NCBI GenBank assembly: GCA_963785255.1
Contig: CAWAUR010000013.1
Coordinates: forward strand, 186,001 to 250,000
Source: Bog-159 sp963785255
Lineage (GTDB): Bacteria; Acidobacteriota; Terriglobia; Bryobacterales; Bryobacteraceae
DNA length: 64,000 nt
Reading direction: 5' to 3'
The number at the start of each line of letters is the position of its first letter. Position 1 is the stretch's first letter. The position numbers and the translations under genes are program-made. The notes beneath the pieces were generated by a model that was not told the origin of the DNA, ran no database searches, and saw nothing but the letters and a program-made list of their open reading frames with translations. Below are positions 42,369-51,831 of the stretch, one piece after another.

Positions 42369-43619
42369 CTAAGTCTCCTTACCCGCGCCCAGCCCGTTCA
42401 GCCGCGCCAGCAATCCCACCGGATACACAAACAGCCGGGAGTTATTATCGATCGTGATTTGCGCCAGGTTGTAAGTGGGAGGCTGACCCGCCGCCGCTCC
42501 CTTCGCCGCCGCGATCAGAATGCGCGCCAGGAATACAGAGCTCTTATCGAAGCCCGGCGGATATTCAACGGCGGCGCTGGCCGGCCCCGCTGTAGCTCCC
42601 AATAAGAAATTCTGCATGGCGGTCTCGCCGGCCGCCGTGAGCGCGGCTCCCGAGGCAGGCAGCGCGCCCGCGGTTTTCCAAGGATCGACGGGAGTCAGCG
42701 GCGGATCGATATCGGTGCGCAGCACAAGCTGCATGGCGAACGAATCGAGCAGGCGATCCGCGGAGAACGCATCGGTCGCGTCATAATCGTCCTCCGAAGC
42801 AAAGCACGGCGTAACCCCCCGCGTGCACGGAACGAATGTGGCAAAGACATCGCACATCAGATTCTTGCCATCCTGGATGGCCGTGTTGGGATCGGGCAGC
42901 GCGGCTTGTCCGGCCACCGGATTTGAGATCTGGTTCTGCCACGCCTGCATCTGCTGCGCCAGCCAGGCGTTCAATAAGATGCAGACGGTGCGCGGCACTT
43001 CCACCAATCGCCCCATGCGGTCTATCGCCAGGCCCGCCGAAACCGCGATCTCGATCTGCAGCGGACCGGCGCAGGACCAGGCCGGAGTGCTCGCGGCTCC
43101 ATCGTTGGTGACGCCGCCGATGTTTGTATTCCACACCGGTTGTCCGGCGCCCGTAGTGAAGTTCGGCTTCACCGTCAAAATTTGAACGTTGTTGTTCGAA
43201 TCGACAATGGCGGAGGGAAACGTGAATAGCGTGTTGGGCCGCCATCCCGCCGCGATGATGGCGCCTTCGTTCGTCCACACGATGCCGTTCGCATCGGTCA
43301 CCGTGCCGCCCGCTGCCGCCGCAAAGGTAGGCGCGGTCACGCCGCTGGTCCCCGCCACGCCGGTATTCATCTGTAAGCTCTTGTTCGCATCGAAGACGTA
43401 CGCGAACGGCGCGTAAGGCGTGCTGCCCTGCCACACCGGAAGCTCGATGAATACGTTCATCCCGGCCACCGTACCCGTGCCATACAACTGCAACAGCGCG
43501 CGCGCCAGCCGCCCGCGGTGATAATCCTGATCCGCCTGGAAATCGGCGACGCCCATCATACGGCCGGTCGAGTAGTAGACTCGTTGCGGCGCCAGGGGAT
43601 TGAGAGTGTCGGTTGCCAT
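42369..43619 (-). CDS. Baseplate-associated protein of the F-GR-L family
   Basis: 416 residues. The head RVYYSTGRMMGVADFQADQD, YHRGRLARALL and GTVAGMNV is a variant of the motif found in the three genes after it (aromatic, GR, L/M, D, Q/EQ, Y, R, G-V-GL). An insertion rich in Gly/Thr/Asn (about 75-150) looks like a beta domain. The end GLLARLNGL is plain. This is the shortest and simplest member and directly follows tail protein I, so it is likely closest to the baseplate. Confidence 0.75.
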   Translation of the reverse strand: MATDTLNPLAPQRVYYSTGRMMGVADFQADQDYHRGRLARALLQLYGTGTVAGMNVFIELPVWQGSTPYAPFAYVFDANKSLQMNTGVAGTSGVTAPTFAAAAGGTVTDANGIVWTNEGAIIAAGWRPNTLFTFPSAIVDSNNNVQILTVKPNFTTGAGQPVWNTNIGGVTNDGAASTPAWSCAGPLQIEIAVSAGLAIDRMGRLVEVPRTVCILLNAWLAQQMQAWQNQISNPVAGQAALPDPNTAIQDGKNLMCDVFATFVPCTRGVTPCFASEDDYDATDAFSADRLLDSFAMQLVLRTDIDPPLTPVDPWKTAGALPASGAALTAAGETAMQNFLLGATAGPASAAVEYPPGFDKSSVFLARILIAAAKGAAAGQPPTYNLAQITIDNNSRLFVYPVGLLARLNGLGAGKET

Positions 43620-43623
43620 ATCT

Positions 43624-46600
43624 TCAGGTCTCCAATCGCGGATCGAGGCTGGGATCTTGAATCACCATGTTGTATCGCCCGATCTGGCTCGTTCCCACCA
43701 CCACCGGATCGCGCGGCGGGTCCGGAGCCAGATAACTGTCCACGCCTAGCAAGGCCGCCAGGCCCACCATGAAAGGCTGCTTGGCGATGCGGATGGATGC
43801 GGCCACGTGCGCGGGTTTCTCGTAGTGCACGATCTTGCGCACCAGGTTCACGTCCACCATCTCCACCTGGTTGTGAATGAACACGGTCATACGATTTGCC
43901 AGGCTGTCGTAGACTTGTTGCTCCCCGGCCGGGTCCTGATTCAGATTCGAGGAATCGAACAGCGCCAGGACTTCCGCCTGGTCGCGCGGATCGCCCAGAA
44001 ACAGCGTGTTGCCCACAATGGAATTGCTGTTGCCGGAATATCCAGGCAACAGCGGATCGTTTTGTATGGCGAGATCCGCGCCTAGAATTGTTGCGAAGAT
44101 GTGGCGCAGGCGAAAATCCTCCACTACAATCACCGCGCCCCGCTTGGATAGTCCATTGGTAGCGATATCCAAAGCCTTCGTGACGCCCTTCACGGTGCCC
44201 CGCTCGCGATGCAGCTTTGCCGAAGCCAGCAGGCGCGCGCGCCGCCGATCCGGCGGATAGCCCGTGGCGTTCAGCCCCACCCAGCCGCCCAGCCAATCGA
44301 GCGCGGCGTCCGGCGTGGTTTCCGCGCGCGTGAGTAGGTACGAATTCGCCACGCGATCCTCGATGCGCGTCAGTTGCGCCTCGAAAATATCGACGAAGCG
44401 TTCGAAGAAATCCCGCCGGGTGCTGGGTCCCGGCTGATCGGCCGCCGGACTGAATTTGTTCTCGCGGTAAAGTTCCGGCAAATAGTTATTGACGTAAGAG
44501 TGCCGCGACGCCCATGCGCGCAGCGCCGCGATCTGCGGTGTGGTGCGGCGATCGCCATGCAATTCCACGCGGATTCCCAGGAAGCGTCCGCTCAGATTGC
44601 GCACCGCCCGGTTCACGCGCTGCACCAGCACCATGAACAAGCCTTGCCGGTCGGGCGACGGTGTCCCGCTGAGCAACGGCTGCGCGAAGGGCACTTCAGA
44701 TGGAATCGAGAGCCACACCCCTTCGGGCGGCGTCTCATGCGGGAACGCGGACATATCGGCATCGCCAAAAACGTGCGGATACCACGCGGCCGTGGGAGCG
44801 GTGATGCCGGAGGGTTGATCGGAAGCAGTCAGCCAAACCACCACCGAGCAGCGCGGCGGCATGATGGCCTCCAGGAACAGCCTGTGCCACACCGTTTGCG
44901 ATACGCCGCTGTCCACGATCTTCGGCGCGCGCGGATCGGTAGAGCCGAAGCCCGCCAGCGAATTGAGCGATACCGGCAACAGCGGCAGCAATTGCGCGCC
45001 ATCTTGAAATTGCACCGTGCCGCTGGCCGTGGCGGGCGAAACCTGTGCGGTCAGTACCACGGTCTGCCCGGTGATCGACGGGTTGGGCGATGCTGCGATC
45101 GTTACGCTCGAAGCGCTCGGCGCCACGGTCTGGACCAGCGTGTTGCTCGTCTGGCCGCTGAATGTTGCCGTGATCGAGTGAGCGCCTGCCGCCAATGTGG
45201 TGGATGTAAACCTGGCGACACCGCCGCTTATGGGCGCTGTGCCCAGCGGTGCTCCGCCATCCAGAAACTGCACGCTGCTGGTGGCGGTCGCGGGTGTTAC
45301 TGTCGCTGTAAACGTAACCGATTGCCCCGCCGCGGAGGGGTTCGCCGACGAGCTAAGTAACACGGGCGCACCGGTCGCGGCGACGGTTTCGACCAGGACC
45401 GCCGATGTATTCGCCGCGTTCTTCCCGTCGCCGCTATAAACCGCCCGGATCGCGTGTGTGCCCGCGGCCAGCGATGCGATGGGTAGGGTCGCGGTCCCGC
45501 TGTTCACCGTCTGCGGCGCGCCCAGATTCACGCCCGCCGTGTAGTAGGGCGGCTGGCTGAGAACGTGCGCGAACGGCCCGCTATTCAGGCCCGCCAACAC
45601 ATACGTATCGCCCGCCGGAACCAACGTGCGGCCGGTTTCGGCCAGGTTGTAGACCAGCGCCTCGTTCAATCCCGTAGCGAGCACCGCCAATTTCAAATCG
45701 CCCAGCCGGGCGATGCCATACGGCCACAGAATCCCGTTGAGTGTCAGTCGCACGCCCACGCCCGTGCCGAAGTCGAATAACCGCACGTACGAAGCTTTGT
45801 TGTTGGCCGAAAGTGTGTCCCAGGACACCAGCGCGACCCGCTTGCCAATCGCCGTAAGAGCCACGTAAGTGTCCGTGGAAGGTATCGGATATGTGGCCAC
45901 CAAAGAAGGCGGATTTGGGTTCGTTTGGCACGATCGCAAAATCCCCGGCGCGGGCGAATCCATGGGACCGGTTTGGAGCGGAGTTCCAGTCACCTTGCCC
46001 AATTGCCGCGCCGTGCGATCGAGCGCCAGTACGCCGCCATCCGCCAGCGCCACCAGACGCCAGAATGTGAATCCGGGAACCGTGAGCGTGAAGTTCGCCC
46101 AGCGATCCTGCCGGTCGATGAGCACCAGGCTCCCGCCCACCGCGACGTAAAGCACGCCATCGTAACCCATCGCCAGATCGGTAACTGTCTGTCCCGCGGG
46201 CGCGGTATAGATCGGGACTTCGCCCGGACCGCTGCCGCCCGCCACGATCTGCCCCGCAATCGGATCCCAGCGCGCGTAATTATCGAACGCATCCCGCGCC
46301 ATGGGCGTGGTCTCGACCAAATCCGAAGCGGCGGCGAAATTTTCCACCGGTGGATTGCCCAGCCGCATGCTCAGTAGCTGCAGGCTCTTGTTTTTCGTGC
46401 AGTAATAGAGCGTGTTTCCCGCGATGGGCGCGAATACCGGCGCGCCCGCGGCATACGCGGCTGCGGCGCTGCCCAGGGCCCCGCGTGTCACAGTGAGTAT
46501 GGTTCCCGTGCGGTCCACCGCGGCCACGGCCAGCGTCTCGGCCGTAATCTGCAAAAACGTTCCCGGCGTGATGGCGCCCGCGGAAGGCGGCGCAACCGTG

Positions 46601-46938
46601 ATCTCGGTATCGGTGGGCGCGGCGATCAACCGTAAGGCCGTCACCGCGCCCCACACCAGCGCGCCCGGTGGATGATTCATCGCGGCCGTGCCCTGGCTGG
46701 CGCGAGTCACACTGAGCTGCAAACCGGTTGCATCCACCGAAGTGACCGCCATCACTTCGGAATCCACCAGCACGAACCCTGGCGCGCCCGTGAGCGGTGT
46801 CTCCAGTACGACTTCGGTATCCGCAAATCCCAAGCTCGCCGACAATGACGACACGTCTGCGCTGGCGGCGGCCGGCCCCGCCAGCGGCCAGTCCTGTGGC
46901 TGGCTCAGCATCCAAAAATTGAGGCCGTTGGAATCCAT
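43624..46938 (-). CDS. Phage-tail protein I family member (Afp12-like) with propeller-like and Ig-like insertions
   Basis: 1104 residues. N-terminus with two copies of a beta module (VLVDSEVMAVTSVDATGLQL, VTRASQGTAA ...; about 30-165). Residues about 175-475 have repeated short strands (VTDLAMGYDGVLYVAVGGSL, FWRLVALADGGVLALDRTAR) as in a beta-propeller. Ig-like Big_3-type repeats lie at about 475-655. The C-terminal part is the P2 gpI-type tail domain: YVNNYLPELYRE (about 812), FFERFVDIFEAQLTRIEDRV, NSYLLTRAETTPDAALDWLG and YPPDRRRARLL. The tail domain belongs to the baseplate wedge; the rest should project outward. Confidence 0.85.
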   Translation of the reverse strand: MDSNGLNFWMLSQPQDWPLAGPAAASADVSSLSASLGFADTEVVLETPLTGAPGFVLVDSEVMAVTSVDATGLQLSVTRASQGTAAMNHPPGALVWGAVTALRLIAAPTDTEITVAPPSAGAITPGTFLQITAETLAVAAVDRTGTILTVTRGALGSAAAAYAAGAPVFAPIAGNTLYYCTKNKSLQLLSMRLGNPPVENFAAASDLVETTPMARDAFDNYARWDPIAGQIVAGGSGPGEVPIYTAPAGQTVTDLAMGYDGVLYVAVGGSLVLIDRQDRWANFTLTVPGFTFWRLVALADGGVLALDRTARQLGKVTGTPLQTGPMDSPAPGILRSCQTNPNPPSLVATYPIPSTDTYVALTAIGKRVALVSWDTLSANNKASYVRLFDFGTGVGVRLTLNGILWPYGIARLGDLKLAVLATGLNEALVYNLAETGRTLVPAGDTYVLAGLNSGPFAHVLSQPPYYTAGVNLGAPQTVNSGTATLPIASLAAGTHAIRAVYSGDGKNAANTSAVLVETVAATGAPVLLSSSANPSAAGQSVTFTATVTPATATSSVQFLDGGAPLGTAPISGGVARFTSTTLAAGAHSITATFSGQTSNTLVQTVAPSASSVTIAASPNPSITGQTVVLTAQVSPATASGTVQFQDGAQLLPLLPVSLNSLAGFGSTDPRAPKIVDSGVSQTVWHRLFLEAIMPPRCSVVVWLTASDQPSGITAPTAAWYPHVFGDADMSAFPHETPPEGVWLSIPSEVPFAQPLLSGTPSPDRQGLFMVLVQRVNRAVRNLSGRFLGIRVELHGDRRTTPQIAALRAWASRHSYVNNYLPELYRENKFSPAADQPGPSTRRDFFERFVDIFEAQLTRIEDRVANSYLLTRAETTPDAALDWLGGWVGLNATGYPPDRRRARLLASAKLHRERGTVKGVTKALDIATNGLSKRGAVIVVEDFRLRHIFATILGADLAIQNDPLLPGYSGNSNSIVGNTLFLGDPRDQAEVLALFDSSNLNQDPAGEQQVYDSLANRMTVFIHNQVEMVDVNLVRKIVHYEKPAHVAASIRIAKQPFMVGLAALLGVDSYLAPDPPRDPVVVGTSQIGRYNMVIQDPSLDPRLET

Positions 46939-46948
46939 TTCAATCCAC

Positions 46949-49153
46949 TCAACACACTGCCGGCACTACCGGCACCGCCACCGTATTGTCCGTTTGCGCC
47001 ACCGTAGTCAGCATCCCCGGCTGCACGTTCGATCCTACGGCGCCGGGTGTCACCAAAACATCCAACAGTTCCGGCAATTGCCAATGCTGCAGCGTGAATT
47101 CAGCGTTGCCGTCGCTATTGGGCGTGATCTGCTGATAGCCGCCCGAGCTCAGCGGTGTGAACAGGAACAGACCGTTTACGTCCGATACGCCGGGCACTTG
47201 CCCCGCAATTACCAGTAGTTCCAGACTGCGCACCGTACGCCCCAACCCCCAACCTTTCTGGTTCGCGCCGCCCGGAGGCGTGGGCCACAAGTAACTCCGC
47301 AAAGTCAGCTCCACCTGCTGACTCACTTGAAGCAGACCATATCCGCTGCTTACTTCCACCGCCACACTCAGTCCCAGACCGACATATTCGGTCCCGATGG
47401 TATACAGCTCGGCGCCCACCGGCCGCTTGGGATTCAGATAGCTGTAAACGCTTTCGAGCAGCGTACGATCCGCGCGCGGACAAGGCGGCTGCACATCGCC
47501 TTTGGGTGGGATCACCATTACCGAAACCACGCCGGGCACGTGGCTGGTGCGCGTCTGCGGCTTGAATAGCGGCAGAACCTCCACGCGCGCCACGCCGCTG
47601 CCCGGCATCTCCTCCACCAGGTTTTTGTAATCTCCCGCCGTCACCGCGCGATTCTGGTGCCGCAGCGTCGCCGGAATGCGTTGCTCGGCCTGGTCGAGCG
47701 TCTCCGAATCCGCGCCGCCGGTCGTCGCCATCGGCTGTTGCACGGTCAACCCGCCCACCGGATTGCCCGAAAGATCCACACCCTGAATGGCAGTCAGGGA
47801 TCCGGCCGGCAGATTTCCTGCCGCGCCCCCCCCCGCACGCATCATGCGCGCCCGTACGCGCCGGCTCACCGGCGGAATCATGCCCTGCATCTGGTTCCCG
47901 AAAGTCACAGTTCCCGCCTCCGGATCGAGCACAAAAGCCGGCACCGGCCCTTGTAAAACGCCGAGATCGTCCACCGCGTTCCAAAGCTGGAAGCCCAAGC
48001 CCGGCCCCATATCCACGTCCAACAGGAACGAAGTGGGATCGATCTGCGTCTGCGCCAGCGCGAATTGCTGGTTTGCGGTGCCGTCGCTCACGCCGGCGAT
48101 GACGTTGTTGTAAGTGGTGCGTTGATCGATTGAGACCGCATTGATGCCCGCCCAACTCAGCGTCAGCGCGCTCGCCACATTTACCCGGATCCATGTCACC
48201 AACATGCTGTCGAAATTAGGATCGTCCACGCGCGGCGGTTTCGGTCCCACGCCCGCCTGCGCGTCGCTGCGCACATCGTTGGGCGGCGCGCCGATATCTG
48301 AACCTTGAGGCAATAGCAATTGCACCACGCCCGCCCTGGTCAGTCCTTTCGTCGAGTCGCTACCCACGCTGAGCGGATAATAAACCGCCGGTTGCCCCGC
48401 CGCGGTGTTGCCGCTGATCTGCCAGGTAACCGTGATGGCCGCCTGCGTAGGAATATCTTCGAAAGGATCTGCGTTTGCCAGCGCCGGCACGAATCCCAGG
48501 CTCAGGACGCGCTGCCCATTACCTCCGCCTAAGTTGGCCCGAATCGCGGCCAGATTGGCCGGCTTGGGCGCCATCAGCGCGATCCACAGGCACTGATCGA
48601 TGGTGGCGCCAAACACGTCCACGCCATTGGCGTCCGCGGCGTTGTTTACGAAAACCGGAGTGGTCGTGTAGCCCGCAGGTACGCTCGCGAGCTTATAAAG
48701 CGATTGCAAGCCCGTCAGCAGCGCCTTGGAATCTTTCTTCTGCGCCGTGGTAAGAGGCGCTTTAATATAAACCTGCCCCGTCACTGGCAATACGTCCAAC
48801 TCTGTAAGTGTTTCGAAGTTCACCGCGCCGGTTACCGCCGCGCCGGATGCCAGTGTGACCGCCGCGCTTGCCGAGTTATTCGGTGAGATAGAGAGAATCC
48901 CGGTCGCCGCGGCCGCCGGCTGCAAAGGCATACCCAGCAGTTTCAAGAACGCCAGCCGCTGCCTTTCGGGAATCAGATTGGCGCGATATAAGATGGAATC
49001 CGCCAGCCATGCGAATAGCTCGATCAGCGTGCGGCCCGGATCGCCCGGCTGCTGGATGGTCCACTCCGGCGTGTGCGCCGGAATGCTCGCCAGCATGTCC
49101 TGCACCAGGTCGCTGTAGCTGCGATCGTCAAGCGCCGGTGGTATTAGGGGCAC
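46949..49153 (-). CDS. Baseplate J-like protein (Afp11-like)
   Basis: 734 residues from a GTG (PLIPPALDDRSYSDLVQDML), which overlaps the gp25 stop by 26 bases; the sequence after GTG matches the usual start of these proteins. DPGRTLIELFAWLADSILYR (about 39) and ATLRHQNRAVTAGDYKNLVE (about 490) with MPGSGVARVEVLPLF are typical of the putative baseplate-assembly (gpJ) family. It forms the baseplate wedge with gp25 and tail protein I. Confidence 0.9.
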   Translation of the reverse strand: MPLIPPALDDRSYSDLVQDMLASIPAHTPEWTIQQPGDPGRTLIELFAWLADSILYRANLIPERQRLAFLKLLGMPLQPAAAATGILSISPNNSASAAVTLASGAAVTGAVNFETLTELDVLPVTGQVYIKAPLTTAQKKDSKALLTGLQSLYKLASVPAGYTTTPVFVNNAADANGVDVFGATIDQCLWIALMAPKPANLAAIRANLGGGNGQRVLSLGFVPALANADPFEDIPTQAAITVTWQISGNTAAGQPAVYYPLSVGSDSTKGLTRAGVVQLLLPQGSDIGAPPNDVRSDAQAGVGPKPPRVDDPNFDSMLVTWIRVNVASALTLSWAGINAVSIDQRTTYNNVIAGVSDGTANQQFALAQTQIDPTSFLLDVDMGPGLGFQLWNAVDDLGVLQGPVPAFVLDPEAGTVTFGNQMQGMIPPVSRRVRARMMRAGGGAAGNLPAGSLTAIQGVDLSGNPVGGLTVQQPMATTGGADSETLDQAEQRIPATLRHQNRAVTAGDYKNLVEEMPGSGVARVEVLPLFKPQTRTSHVPGVVSVMVIPPKGDVQPPCPRADRTLLESVYSYLNPKRPVGAELYTIGTEYVGLGLSVAVEVSSGYGLLQVSQQVELTLRSYLWPTPPGGANQKGWGLGRTVRSLELLVIAGQVPGVSDVNGLFLFTPLSSGGYQQITPNSDGNAEFTLQHWQLPELLDVLVTPGAVGSNVQPGMLTTVAQTDNTVAVPVVPAVC

Positions 49154-49544
49154 TCAGCCATCCGCCTTTCATACTCACTCCGATTTGCTGCGAAGCGTTC
49201 GTGCGCAGCAACCGGTAAGAAATCTGCACGTGGATTTCGGACGATGCGCCGGGCACCGGTTCCACTTCCACGGCGTCCACCAGGATCCGCGTTTCGTAAG
49301 TCTGCAAATTGGTCATGATGGCGGTTTGTATCTGCCGCCGTATCGTCACCGTATTGCCTTCGTCCAGAAAATTCTGCAAGCCCGCGCCGAAGTACGGTTG
49401 CATAAGCTGTTCGCCCGGACGCGTGGTCAGGATGACCCGAATAGAATCCCGCACGCTCTGCTCCAGCGTGTCATAGGTCAACTGCCCGTTTTGCGGCTTG
49501 GGCAGAAACGGCCAGGAGATCGGATCTTGGTAGTTAGTAGCCAT
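49128..49544 (-). CDS. gp25-like baseplate wedge protein (Afp9-like)
   Basis: 138 residues from ATG 49544 (ATGA overlap with the gene before). ISWPFLPKPQNGQLTYDTLE, QSVRDSIRVILTTRPGEQLM and QPYFGAGLQNFLDEGN is the gp25/lysozyme-like baseplate signature, including RPGE and the P-FG-GL motif. It binds the inner sheath and baseplate and starts sheath assembly in phages and CIS. One of the most conserved CIS proteins. Confidence 0.92.
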   Translation of the reverse strand: MATNYQDPISWPFLPKPQNGQLTYDTLEQSVRDSIRVILTTRPGEQLMQPYFGAGLQNFLDEGNTVTIRRQIQTAIMTNLQTYETRILVDAVEVEPVPGASSEIHVQISYRLLRTNASQQIGVSMKGGWLSAPNTTGA

Positions 49545-51136
49545 CAGTTGTTGGGGTTCGACTTCGGCACTGGAATGGGAATGCAAATCTTGATAAACGC
49601 CATCCAGAAAAACACGATGTTCAACAACGAAATGAAAATATTCAACACAAAGAACGCGCAAATCGTGATCAACGGAATACTAAACGAGCAAATCCAGGTG
49701 ATACCGACGCCCCCACCGCCCGGCGGCGGCGGAGTCCCGTTCGATAAGCCTGTAAGGCTGGCCCCCCCCATGGCGTTCATCAGGCTATGCGGGACCGAAA
49801 ACGACGAAGCCTTCTTCGCGCTCTGCAGCGTGTTCTTATCGAAAATGTCGGGCATGGGCACCGGTGCCACCACCCGCCCGCTGCCTTCATACCAGGCCGC
49901 AATCCTGAACGGATGGCTGTAGTCACTCCACACCAACTCCGGCGGACAACTGGCATGCTCGCCCTTGATACGGAAAAAAAGCCGCGCGCGATACAGCCGG
50001 CTGGAGTCCTGAAAACGGCCCTCCGGAACGGATGAGGCCGCCCCGCGCGATTGCAATAGCGGCGCCATGATCGCGAAGAGCTTGGCTTCGTCTTCATGGC
50101 TGAAAGCGTCCCAGGCGCAAGGCATCTTCACCTCCGGCGCCGGCGCGGGATCCGTGTTGGAATCATAAACGATCAACTTATTGGCCGCGTCGCTGTAAAA
50201 ATCGCCCATGGGCACCCGGACATCGCCGTAATCCGTCTCGACCGTCACATAATATTGATTCAGGGCATCCAGCAGCACCGCCCCTTGCGCATCGTCGAAT
50301 GCCCCGAACGACGAATACAGCATGCGCAGCGCCGCAGAAAATATCGTGAAGTCCGAAGCCTTATTGGCTTTGGCATAGTCGTCGGACATGAACTTATAAG
50401 TGACGCATTGGTTGGGGTAGGGAGCGGAATGCTTGCCGCGCTTGAGCAGCGTGGGTAGTAACTTATGCAGCGTATGGGGGTCGATGGGCGGAGCCGGCGT
50501 CACCGGCGGTACCGTGCTGGCTTCGCTGCTGGCTGTGGGAATCACCGCGTAAACCAACGTGCGATTCACGGCATTGCAAACCACCGGAGACGCTACAAAT
50601 GCCGGAGTCGTGCTTTCCGTCAACGCCGACCCGAGCGTCTGGGTGGCCAGCATCTGATCGAGCGCCGCCTGGCCCGATTGCAACAGCGGACGCTTGGCGG
50701 GATCGGGATCTTCGTCCGCCATCGACAGGTCGAGCGGTTTCACCCAGGCGAATTGCCCTTTGGAGTTGCTCATCCAAGGCCACGTTTCCGGCGGTGTGCC
50801 TCCCGCGTTGGGCACGCGCCGGATCACCAGCCCCGCCGAGACCACGCGCGCCGGATCCAGCCGCGGATAACCCGGACTTTCACACGCCAACTGCACCATG
50901 GCCAGATGCACCACCCGGGTGACCGGCTGATACAAGGTAACCGCTGAATTTGCCGACGCCGGCAGGTGCTTAGCGCTCGATAATACCTTCCTCCGTAACT
51001 CGAGTTGATTCATCGCGCTTAGATCGCGCAGGAACGCATTCGGGAAGTCGTTGTCGTTCATCTGCAGCAGCGCCGGCCGGTGGTGTGTGACTCCCTGCAG
51101 ATCCACTCCCTGCACGCGGATGTTATGTTTCACCAT
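49544..51136 (-). CDS. Baseplate-region protein with C-terminal membrane segments
   Basis: 530 residues. Most of it is soluble and unrecognised (VTRVVHLAMVQLACESPGYP, KFMSDDYAKANKASDFTIFS). After a PPPPGGGG linker (about 465) the C-terminus is strongly hydrophobic: ICSFSIPLITICAFFVLNIF and ISLLNIVFFWMAFIKICIPI, enough for two membrane helices, then a short polar tail. A membrane anchor coded between the spike and gp25 genes is unusual for a free eCIS particle and suggests that the baseplate is tethered to a membrane. The start ATG overlaps the spike gene stop by 7 bases. No PAAR-like tip gene (afp10) is seen; this gene stands in its place. Confidence 0.75.
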   Translation of the reverse strand: MVKHNIRVQGVDLQGVTHHRPALLQMNDNDFPNAFLRDLSAMNQLELRRKVLSSAKHLPASANSAVTLYQPVTRVVHLAMVQLACESPGYPRLDPARVVSAGLVIRRVPNAGGTPPETWPWMSNSKGQFAWVKPLDLSMADEDPDPAKRPLLQSGQAALDQMLATQTLGSALTESTTPAFVASPVVCNAVNRTLVYAVIPTASSEASTVPPVTPAPPIDPHTLHKLLPTLLKRGKHSAPYPNQCVTYKFMSDDYAKANKASDFTIFSAALRMLYSSFGAFDDAQGAVLLDALNQYYVTVETDYGDVRVPMGDFYSDAANKLIVYDSNTDPAPAPEVKMPCAWDAFSHEDEAKLFAIMAPLLQSRGAASSVPEGRFQDSSRLYRARLFFRIKGEHASCPPELVWSDYSHPFRIAAWYEGSGRVVAPVPMPDIFDKNTLQSAKKASSFSVPHSLMNAMGGASLTGLSNGTPPPPGGGGVGITWICSFSIPLITICAFFVLNIFISLLNIVFFWMAFIKICIPIPVPKSNPNN

Positions 51137-51831
51137 ACATTACCCGCTCCCAGCGAGTAACTGGTGGAAACTACCGAAGTAGCTTGTAACACCTGGCACT
51201 GCACCATGCCGCTGAAGATACTGGCAGCCGCGCTCACATTTACCGTCGGCGCAGTTACACTTACTTGATCGGCCCCGGTGATCTGTACTTGCGCCGTGGG
51301 CGCGTTGATGGTGACGCCGCTCGAATCGATGCGCACCGAAGTCTGTGAACTATTGCTGAACTGGATCGACCCATCCTGGTCGGTCAGCGTTCCTGTAAGC
51401 CCGCCCGGCGTCGAAAGCGTGATCGTGGCGCTGCTGGCCGGCTGTTCTATAATCGCGATGGTGGTTCCGGCCTTACCCGTAATCACCCAGCGGTCTACGC
51501 TCTTGCCCGATCCGCCGATGGATACCGGCGCGGTATCGTGTCCGTTCCAAAGACTGCCCAGCACGATAGCCCCGCGCGGATCGCCACCCAGAAACGCCAC
51601 CACCACTTCATCGTCCACATCCGGAATGAAAAACGCGCCGCGATTGCCGCCCGCGAAGGGAACCGCCACCCGCGCCCAGATCGGTCCGTCCTGTCCCGCT
51701 ACCCCATCGGCGTTGTAAAGCCGCACTTGCACCCGGTTGCGGCTGTCGGGATCCTGGACGCTCACCACCTTCGCCAGAAACAGCGCCGGCCCCAGCATTT
51801 GCATCACGGCATCGTGCAACAGCAGGCTCAT
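51130..51831 (-). CDS. Baseplate spike protein, gpV-like (C-terminal half of Afp8/VgrG)
   Basis: 233 residues from ATG 51831 (ATGA overlap). FLAKVVSVQDPDSRNRVQVR, WARVAVPFAGGNRGAFFIPD, VDDEVVVAFLGGDPRGAIVL and GSLWNG are the OB-fold of gpV/VgrG. The rest is a run of beta-strand repeats (SVRIDSSGVTINAPTAQVQI, TGADQVSVTAPTVNV) as in a spike beta-helix. It forms the central needle under the tube. Confidence 0.9.
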   Translation of the reverse strand: MSLLLHDAVMQMLGPALFLAKVVSVQDPDSRNRVQVRLYNADGVAGQDGPIWARVAVPFAGGNRGAFFIPDVDDEVVVAFLGGDPRGAIVLGSLWNGHDTAPVSIGGSGKSVDRWVITGKAGTTIAIIEQPASSATITLSTPGGLTGTLTDQDGSIQFSNSSQTSVRIDSSGVTINAPTAQVQITGADQVSVTAPTVNVSAAASIFSGMVQCQVLQATSVVSTSYSLGAGNVW

